Shown: positions 25,685 to 37,600 of the stretch, one piece after another
Layout: each line of letters begins with the position of its first letter
Numbering within the stretch: the first letter of the stretch is position 1
NCBI RefSeq assembly: GCF_009846755.1
Contig: NZ_AQOR01000012.1
Location: forward strand, 1-64,000
Origin: Alcanivorax sp. S71-1-4
Lineage (GTDB): Bacteria > Pseudomonadota > Gammaproteobacteria > Pseudomonadales > Alcanivoracaceae
Length of the DNA stretch: 64,000 bases
Direction of reading: 5' to 3'
Notes under the pieces: model-generated
Seen by the model: the letters and a program-made list of their open reading frames with translations, nothing else
Database searches by the model: none
What the model was told of the DNA's origin: nothing
Position numbers and translations under genes: made by a program

Positions 25685-28600
25685 CTACTCCAGCGTATCG
25701 AGCAGCGCCATCATGCTGTCCAGATCCTGGGTCCTGTCTTTGCCCTCGTCACGCAGACGATCAATCTCTGCCGCCAGTGCGCACAGGGTCGGGTGGTCAA
25801 AGCACGCTCGCAGTGGCAGGGTCACCGCGCACTGCTCCTGCACGCGCATTTGCAGTTTCAGCGCCATCAGGGAATGCCCGCCCAGCTCGAAGAAATGATC
25901 CGTGCGTGCGACCCGTTCGCGGCCCAGCAGTGCGCACCAGATCGACGACAGCGTGGTTTCCGTTTCGCCCTGCGGTGGCTCGCCGTGGGTCGTTTCCGGC
26001 AGTGCCGGCGCCGGCAGTGCGCGGCGATCCACTTTGCCGTTGGGGCTGAGTGGCAACGCCGGCAGCGGGACAAAAAACGCTGGCACCATGTAGTCCGGCA
26101 GGTGCTCTGCCAGCGCATCGCGCAGCGCACCCGTGGCCGGTGCGTCCTCTGCGACGATATAGGCCACCAGTTGTGGCTCACCCTGCACCGGCACGGCGAC
26201 AACCACGGCCGCCTGAATCGCCGGCTGTGCCAGCAAGGCGGCCTCGATTTCGCCGAGTTCGATACGCAGGCCACGCAGTTTCACCTGATGATCCAGCCGG
26301 CCCAGGTATTCGAGCACGCCGTCGGCACGCCAGCGCACCAGATCGCCGGTGCGGTAAAGACGCTCCCCCTGTTGTGCAAACGGGCTGGCGACAAACCGTT
26401 CAGCCGTCAGCGCGGCGCGACGATGGTAACCGCGCGCCAGACCGGCACCGCCAAGGTACAGTTCACCGGGTACGCCGGGGGCGACCGGGTTGAGTGCGTC
26501 GTCGAGCACCCAGGTGTCGGTGTCCGTGATCGGCGCGCCAATCGGCACGGCGGCGCCCTGTTCGTTGCGGCAGCGCCAGTGTGTGACGTCGATGGCGGCT
26601 TCGGTGGGGCCGTAAAGATTGTGCAGCGCCACCTGCGGCAGCCGCTGCAATACCTCATCCTGTACCGCTGCCGGCAGTGCTTCGCCGCTGCACAGGATTT
26701 GCCGCAGGGTGCCGCATTGCGACAGGTCCGCACCGGTTAGGAATGCCTGCAACATGGACGGCACAAAATGCAGTGTGCTGACCTGATGCCGCTGGATCAG
26801 TGCCGCCAGCGCGGCGGGATCACGGTGCTCGCCCGGTGCGGCAATGGCCAGCCGCGCGCCTTGCATCAGCGGCCAGAAAAATTCCCACACCGAGACATCG
26901 AAACTGAACGGGGTTTTCTGCAACACCGTGTCGGTGTGGTCGATCGGGCAGGCTTCCTGCATCCAGCGGATGCGGTTATCCAGGGCGCGATGGCGGTTGC
27001 CGGCGCCCTTGGGTTTGCCGGTGGAACCGGAGGTGTAGATCACATAGGCCAGGCTGTCGCCCCGCAAGGGCACCGATGGATCGCGCGATGAGGTGTTCAG
27101 TGCGAGCGCATCGACGGCCAGCACCGTCACCGCATCAGGCACCGGCAACATCGGCGCCACGGTGGCCTGTGTCAGCAGCAGGTTGATGCCGCTGTCTTCG
27201 ATCATCCAGGCCAGCCGTTCGCGCGGGTATTCCGGGTCCAGCGGCACGTAGGCGCCGCCGGCCTTCATCACCGCCAGCAGCGCAATGACCATCTCCGGCG
27301 CGCGCAGCATGGCCACGCCGACCGGCGTGTCCGGCCGCACGCCCTGTGCAATCAGATAATGCGCAAGCTGGTTGGCCCGTGCGTTCAGGTCACGATAGCT
27401 GATCTGCACCTCGCCCCAGCACAACGCGCACGCCGCCGGCTGCGCCGCAGCCTGCTGTTCGATCCGCTGATGCACCGGAACAACGTCGTCAAAGCGCGCG
27501 CTGTTGCGCGACCAGCTTTCCAGTTGTGCGTGCACGGCCCCGGGCAGCCAGTGCAATGCGCCAAGCGGTGTTGCCGCCGACTGCGCCAACTGTTCGATCA
27601 GCGCCACCAGTTGTGACATCAGCGCCTGCGCCGCAGGGTCGCCGATGCGCGCACGATCATGGCTCAGATGCAGGTGCAGGCCGTTGTCCTGATGCACGGC
27701 CAGCGTCACGCCGAAATGGGTTTCCTCGCGCTTGTGGCTGTCACCGAACCGCAAGCCGTCCGGCAATGCATCGCGCAGGGCGCTGTCCACCGGATAGTTT
27801 TCAAACACCAGCAAGGTGTCGAACAGCGCGCCCTGGCCGGCCCACCGTTGCAGGTCGTACAGGGGTGTGTGCTCGAATTCGCGCGTGGCCAGGTTTTGCT
27901 GTTGCAGTGCACGCAGCCAGTCGGCCACGGTCATGGCCGGGTCCAGCGTGGCGATCACCGGCAATGTGTTGATGAACAGGCCGATGGTCCGTTCCGCCCC
28001 CGGCAGTTCCGCCGGCCGGCCGGCCACCGTGGCACCGAAGGTCACGTTGTGCCGGCCGGTGCACTGCGCAACCAGCAAGGCCCAGGCGCCCTGCACCAGC
28101 GTGTTCAGCGTGATGCGTTCGCGGCGCGCCATCTGTTCCAGCGCGTCGGACGGGCGATGCGATTGCAGCACGCCCTGCCCGTTGCCGTCGCCCTGCATCA
28201 CATCCGCCAGCAGCGTGGGCGAGTCGATGCGCGCCAGTTCGCCGCGCCAGAATTGTTCACTCCGGGCCGGGTCGCGGTGTTGCAGCCAGGCGATATAGTC
28301 GCGGTAGTCACCTGCCGGTGACAGCGCTTCACCACGGTAGTGCTGCAACACTTCACCCATCAGCAGCGCGGTGCTCCAGCCATCCAGCAGCAGATGGTGG
28401 CTGGTCCAGATCAAGTGGTGACGGTGTGCATCCGTGCGGACCAGCAACAACCGCATCAACGGCGGCGCCAGCAGATCGACGCCGCGTGCGAGTTCCTGCG
28501 CTGCCAGTGCATCACACTCGCCGGCCTGCGCAACGTCCATTTCCGTCAACGGCAGTACCGCTTCCCGCGCCACCCATTGCAACGGCTCGCCCTGCCCGGT

Positions 28601-31600
28601 GATGAAACCCGTGCGCAGAACCGGATGCCGTGTCATCACCGCCTGCCACGCGGCGCGGAAACGGTTCACGTCCAGGCCGTCGATATCCAGCCGCAACTGG
28701 TTCAGGTAGGCGCCGCCCGAGGGCGCGTACAGGCTGTGGAACAGCAGGCCCTGTTGCAGCGGTGACAACGGATAGAGATCGGCCATGTCACCGCTGGCCA
28801 CCGGCAGCCGGTCGAGCGCCGTCTGGTCCAGTGCCGCCAGCGGGAAATCCGCTGGCGTGGCGCCGGCGGCCGAGGCTTCGCAGGCGCACACCAGTTCGGC
28901 CAGCGTGGTGCAGAATGTCGCCAGCAAGGTATCCATGGTGTCGGCGTCATGACGCGCGCGGGAATAGGCCCAGCTCAGATGCAACTGGCCGTTGCTCACC
29001 TGCGCGCTGAGATCGAAACTGCTGCGCCGCGTGCTGTCCGGTGCGCGGGCCTGCCCGGCGGATTCCGGTGCCTGGCGCCAGAGCGCGGCCTGTTCGGCGG
29101 TCTGGTCGAATTGTCCGAGGTAATTGAAGGTGATCTGCGGCGCGGCGCCATCCTGCAAGCGGTTGTCCAGGTATTTCAGGACGCCAAAGCCCAGCCCCTT
29201 GTCCGGCACCGCGCGCAACTGTTCTTTCACCGCGCGCATCTGCGCCAGCGCATCACCGTCCGGCAGTGTCAGCGCCACCGGGTACAGGGAGGTGAACCAG
29301 CCGACGGTGCGGCTGAGATCAGTGTCGGCCTCCAGCGCTTCCCGGCCGTGGCCTTCCAGCTCCACCAGCAGCCGTGTATCGCCGGTCCAGGCACACAGGG
29401 TGCGTGCCAGTGCCGTCAGCAGCAGATCGTCCGGCCGCGTGCGCCAGGCCCGGTGCGCACTGCCCAGCAAGGCGCGCGTGGTGTTGGCGTCCAGTGCCGC
29501 CTCGCGCGTGGCCATGTCTGCCACGGTGTTGCTGCCCGCCGGTGTGGTGGCGGGAAACGGCGTGTCTGCGTGCGCACACTGCGCCTGCCAGAATGCCGAC
29601 TGCTGCCGGAAGTGCGGCATCTGTTGCCTCAGCATCGCAGGCCAGTCTGTCAGCATTGTGGTTTCCGGCAGCAACGCCACGGCCTCGCCATTCAGTAACT
29701 GGCTGCAGGCAGTTTGCAGGTCTTCCAGCAGGATGCGCCAGGACACGCCATCCACCACCAGATGATGCGCGACCAGCAGCAGGCGCCGTGCCGCGCCGTC
29801 GGTCTGTGCCAGCCAGCAGGCACGGAACGGAAGGTCCAGCCGCAGGCTGCGCTGTGCCTGATCGGCCAGCGGTGTGATGTCGTCGAGGTGCGCAAAGGCG
29901 GTCTGTTGAAAAATGCCGTCCGGGTTTTCCTGAACGCGCTGCCGCCAGGTGTCGCCGTCGCGCAGGAATTGCATGCGCAGTGCCGGGTGAGTCTGCACCA
30001 GGGCGGCAATGGCGCGTTCGGCCACGTCAGCGGTCACCGTATCGTCCGGCACCAGCATCACGGACTGGTTCCAGTGCGCCGGGGCCGGAAAATCCTGCGC
30101 GAAAAACCATTGCTGTACCGGCAGCAACGGTGCGTGCTGCACGCGCGGCCGCAACGGTGTCACAGGCGCGGCACCCACCGGCACCGCCACTTCGGCAACA
30201 GCGGCCACGGTCTGCCGTTCCATCAGTTGTTTCGGCGTGATGCGCAGGCCGCGCTTGCGGCAGCGCGCGACGATCTGCAACGACAGGATCGAATCGCCCC
30301 CCAGTTCGAAAAAGTTGTCCAGCCGGCCGATTTGTTCGCGGCGCAGCACCTCGGCCCAGACCTCGGCAATGTTTTTTTCGATATCGTTTTCCGGTGCCGC
30401 GTAGTGCTGCGCCGGGGCATCGCCTGGCAGCGGCAGTGCCTGCCGGTCCAGCTTGCCGTTGGCGGTCAGCGGCAGTGCCGGCAGAGCGAGCAGCGCTGTG
30501 GGGCACATATAGTCTGGCAGCGCCCCGGCCAGTGCCTGCATCAGCGGCGCGGTGTCCTGTTCGGGTACGACATAACCCAGCAATTGCAGGCGGCCATCGT
30601 CCTGTTCGCGGGCGATCACGGCGGCTTGCGCCACGTTCGGCAATGCGCGCAGGCGTGCGGCCACTTCGCTCAGTTCGACCCGGTAGCCGCGAATCTTGAT
30701 CTGGTCATCGGTGCGGCCGCGATACAGCAGTGTGCCGCCCGCCGCGCGATGCACACGGTCGCCAGTGCGGTACAGCCGCTCGCCGTCGCGGAACGGGTGC
30801 GCGACAAAACGGGCGGCGGTCAGTGCCGGCTGGCCGAGATAACCGCGCGCCAGCGCCGCGCCGCCGAGATACAGCTCGCCGTCGGCACCCGCCGGCACGG
30901 GCTGCAGTGCCGCATCCAGCACCCAGGCGTCGGTGTTCGGCAATGCCGCGCCCAGCGGCAGCGGCGCGGTCTGTGTGCCGGTGCGTGTCCAGGTGAGCGT
31001 GCCTACCGTGGTTTCCGTGGGGCCGTAGTGATTGATGACGCGGCACGCGGGTGCGAGCACCGCCACGCGGTCCAGCAGCGATTGCCGCGCGCTTTCGCCG
31101 CCGATGATCAAGGTATGGGCCGGCAAGGCGTGTGCTGCCGCAGCGGCGCTCAACAGCGCGTCGAGATGGCCGGGAACAATTTTCAGCACATCGACTTGAT
31201 GACGATGCATGTAGTCCGCGAAGCGATCTGGCTCAAACGCGTCTTCCGGCGGCACCAGATGCAGCGTGCGGCCATCGCACAGTGCGCCGAACAGCACGGT
31301 GTGGCCCAGGTCGGCAGCCACCGTGGAGACCATGGCAAACGTGCGCGCCTCATCCGGCAACGCCAGTGCCGCCAACAGCCCCTGCACATAATTGGCCAGC
31401 GCGCCGTGGCTCACCAGCACGCCCTTTGGCCTGCCGGTGGAGCCGGAAGTGTAGATCAGATAGGCGGCCTGATCCGGGTGCAAGGGCACCGCCTGCATGG
31501 CGGCCGCGTCGTCGTCCGTTTGCAGCAGGGACAGCACCGGCACCTGCGGCACAAAACCGAGCGGCGACGCCGTCAGGATCGAATGCAGGCCGGCGTCCTG

Positions 31601-34600
31601 CGCCTGCCAGGCCAGCCGCTCGGCAGGCAGGTCCGGATCCAGCGGCACATACACGGCACCGGCCTTGAGGACAGCCAGCAGCCCCGTGACCAGTTCGATG
31701 CCACGCCGGGCGTGCACGCCCACGCGACATTCCGCCTGCACGCCGGCGGCCCGCAGCCGCGCCGCCAGGGCATCGCTGCGCCGCTCAAGGCCGGCATAAC
31801 TCAATTGTTGCGCGCCGCTGGCCACGGCCACCCGTGACGGGACGCGCGCGACCTGCGCGCGCCACAGCGCCAGGACATCCTGGTGCGGCCAGTGCTGTGC
31901 GTGACGTTGCGTGTGTGTCGTGGTCGGTAATATTTCACCCAGCGCCGTATCGGGTGACTGCGCCAGCCTTGTGCAAAGCTGCGTCAGCAATGCACGGTAA
32001 TCTTCTGCCACCGCCTGGACATCGTCGACGCGCGCCGGATCGTGCAGGAAATCCAGATGCAGGGCATCACCCGGCTTGACGCGCAACGTCAGCGGATAAT
32101 GGTTGCCGCTGTCACTCTGCACGTTGTCGCACACCAGCACGCTGTCGTGTTCGTGCAGCAGTGCATCGACGGGAAAGTTTTCAAACACCACCAGCGTATC
32201 GAACAGGCTCTGCCCGCCCTGCCCGGCCCAGCGCTGGATCGCGTACAGCGGTGTGTGCTCGTGTTCGCGGCTGGCCAGATGCTGCGCCTGCAAGGCATGC
32301 AGCCAGGCGGCCAGCGGTTGCGCCGGGTCGGTATCCACCACCACCGGCAGCGTGTTGATAAACAGGCCGACCATGTCGGCGCTGCCCGGCAGTTCCGCCG
32401 GCCGGCCGGACACGGTGGCGCCGAAGGTCACCGTACGCTGGCCGCTGTAGCGCGCCACCAGCAACGCCCAGGCCGCCTGCACCAGTGTGTTGAGCGTCAG
32501 TTGCCGGGCACGCGCCACCTGTTGCAGTGACTGGCTGAGAGCGGCCGGCAAGGGTTGATGCAGCACCGCCTGGGACGCGGTGCGCGCAGTGCGCGGTGCC
32601 AGCACCTCCGCCAGCAGTGTCGGTTGTTCAGCGCGGGACAACAGGCCACGCCAGTGGCGTTCGCTGGCGTCGGCATCCCGTTCGCCCAGCCAGGCAATGT
32701 AGTCACGATAACGGTGCGCCACGGCGGGCAACGATTCGCCGGCATAAATACGCAGCACTTCACCCAGCAATTGCGCACTGCTCCAGCCGTCCAGCAGCAG
32801 ATGGTGGCAGGTCCAGATCAGGTGATGCCGGCGCGCGCCGGTGCGCACCATCGCCAGCCGCATCAGCGGCGGTGTCAGCAGATCGACGCCGCGTTCGCGC
32901 TCCTGCCTGGCGAGTGCCTCCGGCTCTATGTCGCTGTATTCCGTCAGCGGCAATGCCACCTCGGGCGCCACCCACTGCAAGGCGGCATCGCCCTGGGTGA
33001 TAAAACCGCTGCGCAGCGCATCGTGACGCGCCAGCACGGTTTGCCAGGCACGACGGAAACGCGGCACATCCAGGTCGGTGATGTCCATGCGCATCTGGTT
33101 CAGGTAGGCACTGTCCTGTGGCGCGTAGAGGCTATGGAACAGCAGCCCCTGCTGCATGGGCGACAGCGGGTACAGATCGGCCATGTCCGCCGCCGGCACC
33201 GGCAGCCGCGCCAGCGCGTGCTGATCCAGTTGTGCCAGCGGAAAATCCGACGCCGTTGCACCGCGTGCGCCGCTGGTGCAATGACCGATCAGCGCGCGCA
33301 GTTCGTCCGCAAACCGCGCCGTCCAGGCACGCACGGTGGCGGCCTGGTAACGCGCGCGGCTGTAGCGCACCGCGAAACGGAGTTCGCCACCGAGCACCTG
33401 CCCGTTGATGACGAATTCGTGCGACTGCGGTGCGTCATCGCTGACGCTGCGGCCGCTGCTTTCCGATGCCAGCCGCCAGACGCTGTCCGCCTGCTGGCTG
33501 TTATCGAATTGCCCCAGGTAATTGAACAGCACGCACGCGCGCGGCACCGGCGGCTGCGCAAAACCGGCCCCCAGGCCGTGGTGCGGCACTTGCCGCAGGC
33601 TTTCCTTGACGCGGCACAGGGCTTCGCCCGGCTCGCCCATCGGTGACAGCAACACCGGGTGCAGGCTGGTGAACCAGCCCACCGTGCGTGACAGGTCCGG
33701 TGCACCGGTCAACGGATGGCGGCCGTGGCTTTCCAGATCCACCAGCACGCGCGGCTGGCCACTCCAGTGACACAGTGCGCGGCCCAGGGCAGTGAGCAGC
33801 AGGTCGTTGACCTGGGTGCGGTAGGCCGCTGGCGCATCGCGCAGCAGTGCCTGTGTGTGCGCCGCGTCCAGGCGGATGTCCTCGATCGCCTGTTGCGCGG
33901 CAAGGTTGCCGCCCTGCGGGTTATCGCACGGTAGCGCCGGGGGCAGGTGTTGCCGCAATGCCGCCCAGGGTTCAGCGGCTTTCTGGCTGTTATCAAAATA
34001 ATCGTGCAGGAACAGTGACCAGTCTTTGTAGCTGCCGCTTTTCGCGGGCAGGCGAATGGGCGCGCCTTCGCCGTGCTGTTGCATCGCGGTGTGCAGATCC
34101 TCGACCAGAATGCGCCAGGACACGGCGTCCACCACCAGATGGTGGGCCAGCAACAACAGGCGCACGCTGCCGTCGTTGACGTACATCAGCACGGCGCGCA
34201 GCAGCGGGCCACGGGTCAGGTCGAACTGGCGCTGCACGCGGTCGCACACGCCGGTGATGTCCTCCGCTGTGGTGTTGGCGATCACCAGCAGGTGTTCATC
34301 CGGCATCGGCAAGGTGTAGCGTTGCTGCCACATACCCTGTTCGTCGCGGTGATAACGCAGCCGCAGGCTGTCGTGGTGTTGCACCAGCGCGGCCAGCGCG
34401 GCGCGCAGTGCCTGTTCGTCCGGCACGGTCTCCGCGTGCAGCAGGATCGCCTGGTTCCAGTGCGCCGGGTTCGGCAGCACCATGCGAAAAAAATCCGCCT
34501 GGATCGGCAACAACGGCACGCTGCCTTCGGTATCCGAGGCGGCCGCCTGCGTGACAGGCGTCAGCACGGCCGCCTGGCTGGCCAGTGTCTGCCGTTCGAA

Positions 34601-37600
34601 AATCTGCCGTGGCGTGGCCTGCCAGCCGGCATCGCGCAGGCGCGCGACGATTTGCAGGCTGAGGATGGAATCGCCGCCGAGGGCAAAGAAATTATCCTCG
34701 CGGCCCACGGCCGGCACGTCCAATACAGCGCACCAGACGGCGGCGAGTGCGTGCTCCTGTTCCGTGGCCGGCGCATCGTTGTCTGCGCGGGGCTGTGCCG
34801 GGTCCGGCAAGGCGGCGCGGTCGAGTTTGCCGTTCACCGTCAGCGGCAGGGCTGCCAGCGGCAGGATCGCCGCCGGCACCATATAGTCCGGAAGCTGTCC
34901 AGCCAGTGCCGCACGCAAGTCGCTGTCGGTGGCACGCGCGTCACCCACCACCCAGGCCAGCAGGCGATTGCCGCGCACGGCCACCACGGCTTCCTGCACG
35001 GACGGTTGCGCCAGCAGTGCGGTTTCGATTTCACCGGGTTCGATACGAAAACCGCGCAGGCTGAGCTGGGCATCGACACGGCCGAGATAATCCAGTGTGC
35101 CGTCGGCACGCCAGCGCACGCGGTCGCCGGTGCGGTACAGACGGCCGCCCTGCGTGCTGAACGGATCGGCGATAAAACGGCTCGCCGTCAGCGCGCCCTG
35201 CCCGGCATATTCGCGCGCCAGCGCGCCGCCCAGATACAGCTCGCCCGGCAGGCCCGGCGGCACCGGGTTCAACCAGGCATCCAGCACCCAGGCACGCCGT
35301 GCACCCACGGGCCGGCCAATCGGCGGCGCCCCTTCCGGCACGCTGTCGCCCAGCCAGACCACGGGTGAAATCACCGCTTCGGTAGGGCCGTAGGCGTTGG
35401 CCAGGTGCGACGGGGTGAACACGCGCTGCGCCGCCAGCAGATCATCGCGGTTGCAGGCTTCGCCGCCGGTGATGCACAGGCGCACGGGCAGCGAAGCGTC
35501 CGGCAACAGTGCGCACAATTGCCGCAGCAGCGCCGGCGGCAGATCGAGCACGGTCACACCCTGTGTCTGCACCAGTGCGGTGAGCTGTTCCGGTGTCAGT
35601 GCCGGTTGCGCCGGCAGGGTCACGGTGGCGCCCACCGACAGTGGCGCCAGCCATTGCTCCAGCGCGGCGTCAAAACCGAACGAGGCGGCAGCCAGTACGT
35701 TGTCCTGCGCGGACAAGGCGTAGCGTGCCGCGACGGCCTGGATATGTTGCGAGAGCGCGCCGTGCGCCACGGCGACAGGTTTCGGCAGGCCGGTGGAGCC
35801 GGAAGTAAAGATCAGGTAGGCCAGCCGCTGCGCGTGCAGCCGTACCATCGGCGCGTCGTCCGCGTCGTTGCCGACCTGCATGGCGTGCACGGCGACCGAT
35901 GGCGGGATGTCCAGTTGCGCGGCGATGTCCGCCGGCGCGAGTAATTGTCCGATCTCCGCCGCGCGCATCATATGTGCCAGCCGCGCGGCAGGATAAGCCG
36001 GGTCCAGCGGCACCAGCGCGGCGCCGGCACGCAGTACCGCGAGCATGGCCACCAGCCGTTGCGGGGAGGCCGGTGCCGCCACGCCGATGCGTTCGGCATG
36101 CAGCGTCGCCGCCAGGGCGCCCGAGGCACGCCACAGTTCGGCGTAGGTCAGTGCCATGTCGCCCTGCCGCACGGCCACGGCGTCCGGCTGTGTCTGGACG
36201 TGCTGCGCAATCAGATCGGTGATGCCACGCGGCAGTGTATCGTGCCGCCCTGTGCCCCACTCGGCCAGTTGCAGGACGGTTTCCGGCGTCGGCAGCGCCA
36301 GTTCGCCCACGCGCGTCTCGGGCGCGTCGATCAATGTGGAGAGCACCCGTTCATAGGCCGCGCGCACACGCTCAATGGTGCCGGCGCTGAACAGATCGGT
36401 GTTGTATTCGATCACGGCCTCGGCGCCCGCCGGCCCCAGTACCACGTCCAGCGACAATTCGAATTTCGCCGTGTGTTCCGCCACCGGCACCAGTTCTGCA
36501 CGCAGGTCGCCCAGCGCAAACTGTTCCGCCCCATCACGCACCTGCAACGAAAACAGCGACTGGAATATCGGGCTGCGCGCCGCATCGCGGGCGGGCCGGC
36601 GCTGTTCCAGCAACAGCTCGAACGGCACGCCGGGATGGGCCAGCGCACCGAGCGCGTCCGCGCGCACCTGCCGGCACAGTTCGCGCAGAGTTTTCCAGGG
36701 GGTGACGCGCGCGCGGAACACCTGCGTGGTGACGAAATAGCCCACCAGTTGCTGGGTGGCTTCGTCATCGCGCCCCGCCGCCGGCACACCGACGGCAAAA
36801 TCGGTTTGCCCCGACAGCCGTGCCAACAGCAGTTGCCAGGCCGCCAGCAACGGCACGAACGGGGTGCATTGTTCCGCACGGCAAAACCGTTGCAACCCGG
36901 CAGCCAGTTCCGGCGACACTTCGAACGGCATCAGTGCGCCACGAAAAGTCTGCACCGCCGGGCGCGGGTAATCGGTGGGGATATCCAGCGCCGGCACGTC
37001 ATCGCCCAGGTGCTGCTGCCAGTACTCCAGCACGTTATCCAGCGCGCCACGGTCGGCGGCCTCGCGCTGCTGGCGTGCCAGTTCCGCGTACTGTACCGGC
37101 GGCGCAGGCAGCGTGACGTCGCCCGATGTGGTCAGGGCAATGTGATAGGCGCGGGCCAGATCGGCCGCGACAATCGGGTTGGACCAGGCATCGGAGGCGA
37201 TATGGTGAAAACAGACCGCCAGCACGCTGCGGTCATCGTCGGTGCGCAACAGACAGGCGCGCACCAGTGGCGGTGCACCGAGATCGAACACATGGCTGAC
37301 GATATCCCGCACCGATAACTCAAGCGCCGCCTTTTTCTCGATCTCTGGCAGCGCACGCAAGTCCTGCTGTGCAAGGTGAAAATCAAAGGCATCCAGTATC
37401 GTCTGTTGCGGCACACCCTGCTGTTCATGAAAACGGGTACGCAACACGGCGTGGCGCTGTATCAGCGCGCGAAAAGCGCGCTCCAGCGCGTCTGCATCCG
37501 GCACGCCATGCAGCCGGAACACACGCGGCAGGTTGTAGGCCGTCATGGCCGGGTCGAGGCGTTGCAGGAACCACAACTGCTGCTGGGCAAAGGACAGCGG

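Noticed and set aside
29714-31837. Open frame of 707 codons on the plus strand inside the 3980-residue NRPS gene
   Set aside because: Shadow of conserved E, T and A domains on the other strand; composition is typical of antisense GC-rich frames.
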